DNA of 64,000 nucleotides, taken from positions 50,145 through 114,144 of the forward strand of contig CAMZGD010000006.1 in assembly GCA_947306365.1 (NCBI GenBank), read 5' to 3'. Every line of letters begins with the position of its first letter. Positions within the stretch are counted from its first letter, which is position 1. The notes under the pieces were generated by a model, which did no database searches, was not told where the DNA came from, and was given only the letters and a program-made list of their open reading frames with translations. A program made the position numbers and the translations under genes. This DNA comes from an uncultured Bacteroidales bacterium (GTDB taxonomy: Bacteria; Bacteroidota; Bacteroidia; Bacteroidales; UBA932). Positions 62,511-64,000 of this stretch are shown piece after piece.

Positions 62511-64000
62511 ATGAACGACAAGAGAAGCAGCATCGTCGGGTTCGCCCTGATCGGCGTCATCTTGCTGTTGTTCAGCTGGTACAACAGCAAACAATACGAA
62601 AAGAGACAGCAGGAGGCCATCGCACGGGATTCCGCCGCGACGGCAGCCGCCATCCAGCAGGGAGAGAGCGCCGTCACCGTTGAAGACCTGTTTTTCGACA
62701 ACGAAGAAGAAACGCCCGTTGCGGAAGAAAACGACTACCAGCAGCAATACCTCAACGAGGCCAGCCGCGCCGAAACCGCCTTCTATACGCTGGAAAACGA
62801 CAAGATCCGGTTCACCGTCACTTCGAAGGGCGCCCAACCCTACGAAGTCCTCATCAAGGACTATTACACGTACGACAGCACCGCGCTCTTCCTGATCCGC
62901 CCCGACAAGAGCCTGTTCGACCTCGAACTGAACACCAACCAGTGGCTCAACACGAGCGACCTGCACTTCCGCGCCGTCGAGTCCACCGACAGCACGCTGA
63001 CCCTGCGGCTGCAGTTCGAAGACAACGCCTGGATCGACGCCGTCTGGTCGCTGGCCAGCGACAGCTACATGGCCGGCTACCAGCTCCACTTCGTCGGAAT
63101 GGATCAGGTGCTCGACCGCCACACCGGCCAGATGACGCTCAAATGGGTGCTCGACGTACCCCGTCTCGAAAAGGGTTACCAGAACGAGCGGAACTACTCG
63201 GGCGTCGCGTACAAGTACCTGGCCAGCAACGAAGTCAAGACGCTGGGCAAGCGCCGCGACAGCGCCGAGGAAAGTTTCAGTTCATCCCTCCGCTGGATCG
63301 GTTTCCAGCAGCAGTTCTTCTCGGCCATCCTCGTATCGGAAGACGGCTTCCCCGCCGGGAAACTGGTCAACCGCTTCTATCCCGAGAACGATCCCGAGGG
63401 CAGCCTGATGCAGTCCGGCGCCGAGATGTCCGTCAGCCTCGACACCCGGAGCGCCGACTTCACCGTCCCCTTCCAGTTCTATTTCGGCCCGAACCACTTC
63501 TACACGCTGCGCAGCTACGGCGAGAACTTCGAAAAGATCATCCCGCTGGGCGGAAAGGTGATCGGCACCATCAGCCGCTACGTCATCATCCCGACGTTCA
63601 ACTGGCTGAGCCGGTTCATTCGGAGCTACGGCCTGATCATCCTGCTCCTGACCATCATGATCAAGCTCGTGATCTCGCCGCTCACCTGGAAGTCCTACTC
63701 CTCCTCCGCGAAGATGCGGGTGCTCAAGCCCGAAGTCGACAAGATCAACGAGAAGTATCCCCGACAGGAGGATGCGATGAAGAAGCAGCAGGCCACGATG
63801 GACCTCTACAAGCGGGCCGGCGTGAGCATGTGGGGCGGATGTCTTCCGATCCTGCTCCAGTTCCCGATCCTGTGGGCGATGTTCCGGTTCTTCCCGGCCT
63901 CCATCGAGCTGCGCCAGCAAGGCTTCCTCTGGTGCCACGACCTGAGCGCCTACGACTCGATCCTCGACTTCGGCTTCAAGATTCCGCTCTACGGCGACCA
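62511..64000 (+). CDS. yidC: Membrane protein insertase YidC (3' end beyond window)
   Basis: The first 496 residues of the YidC/Oxa1 insertase that places proteins in the inner membrane. TM1 (IVGFALIGVILLLFSWY) is followed by a large periplasmic beta-domain (~60-350). The conserved membrane core starts at ~370 (IPTFNWLSRFIRSYGLIILL, then LVISPLTWKSYSSSAKMRVLKPEV and GVSMWGGCLPILLQFPILWAMF). The hydrophilic loop and last TM segments are cut off. Linked to the DUF349 gene. Confidence 0.96.
   Translation, partial: MNDKRSSIVGFALIGVILLLFSWYNSKQYEKRQQEAIARDSAATAAAIQQGESAVTVEDLFFDNEEETPVAEENDYQQQYLNEASRAETAFYTLENDKIRFTVTSKGAQPYEVLIKDYYTYDSTALFLIRPDKSLFDLELNTNQWLNTSDLHFRAVESTDSTLTLRLQFEDNAWIDAVWSLASDSYMAGYQLHFVGMDQVLDRHTGQMTLKWVLDVPRLEKGYQNERNYSGVAYKYLASNEVKTLGKRRDSAEESFSSSLRWIGFQQQFFSAILVSEDGFPAGKLVNRFYPENDPEGSLMQSGAEMSVSLDTRSADFTVPFQFYFGPNHFYTLRSYGENFEKIIPLGGKVIGTISRYVIIPTFNWLSRFIRSYGLIILLLTIMIKLVISPLTWKSYSSSAKMRVLKPEVDKINEKYPRQEDAMKKQQATMDLYKRAGVSMWGGCLPILLQFPILWAMFRFFPASIELRQQGFLWCHDLSAYDSILDFGFKIPLYGD

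Overview
The window is a piece of a Bacteroidota chromosome, probably order Bacteroidales. The signs are promoters of the form TTTG - about 20 bp - TAnnTTTG, BACON-domain and GH89 lipoproteins, DUF349 and DUF3467 proteins, a bifunctional ftcD inside the hut operon, and a 6S-like RNA next to zapA. A cysteate synthase homologue and GC-rich core genes would fit a sulfonolipid-making relative of Alistipes/Rikenellaceae, but that is inference. From about 6.4 kb onward the DNA is GC-rich and densely coding. The first 6.3 kb is visibly AT-richer and looks like an accessory island.

1-6.4 kb, RNA-repair island. A truncated RtcB RNA ligase and an RlaP-type nucleotidyltransferase run leftward. To their right lie an 84-aa small protein, an apparent small RNA gene with its own promoter and terminator, a wHTH-Fic protein whose Fic-motif histidine is glutamine, two uncharacterised genes (324 and 118 aa) and an AAA+ ATPase. 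Five promoters here share one geometry: a palindrome CTGCAAG-S-CTTGCAG lies exactly 27 bp from a TAnnTTTG box. They drive rlaP-rtcB, the 84-aa gene, the small RNA, the 118/324-aa genes and the AAA gene. This looks like one regulon and is the most novel thing in the window.

6.4-25 kb. A CDF metal exporter and a Dcu-type C4-dicarboxylate carrier come first. The complete histidine-utilisation operon follows (ftcD, hutU, hutH, hutI plus a small lipoprotein), taking histidine to glutamate, ammonia and methenyl-THF. On the minus strand are an acyl-CoA synthetase, DUF3467, then zapB-like - zapA - 6S-like RNA - rny, a 5'-nucleotidase, and a C-S lyase / symporter / omega-amidase operon.

25-31.4 kb. 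A six-gene operon encodes a heterodisulfide-reductase-like iron-sulfur complex: HdrC, HdrB, a short HdrA, a second HdrC, and a fused membrane cytochrome-b/HdrD subunit. A cysteate synthase homologue is the last gene.

31.4-43 kb. A 124-bp element with perfect 25-bp inverted ends is followed by GH89 alpha-N-acetylglucosaminidase, a small ferredoxin and GNAT pair, a phosphatase with an extra C-terminal domain, an iron-sulfur aldo/keto reductase, a K+ channel, folC, a phosphohexomutase, a THUMP-like methyltransferase and a LOG-family protein.

43-57 kb. Ten leftward genes with gaps of 8 bp or less (surE, lpxB, dapF, a sensor-like membrane protein, trkH, helicase, YugP-type protease, DPP-IV, a six-BACON/LRR lipoprotein, ABC exporter) look like one transcription unit.

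57-64 kb. gapA with a clear terminator, a second 5'-nucleotidase lipoprotein, trmD, a DUF349 protein and the start of yidC.

No rRNA, tRNA, CRISPR array, transposase or prophage was seen. Short paired palindromes lie directly after stop codons at 6.25, 15.74 and 34.32 kb.
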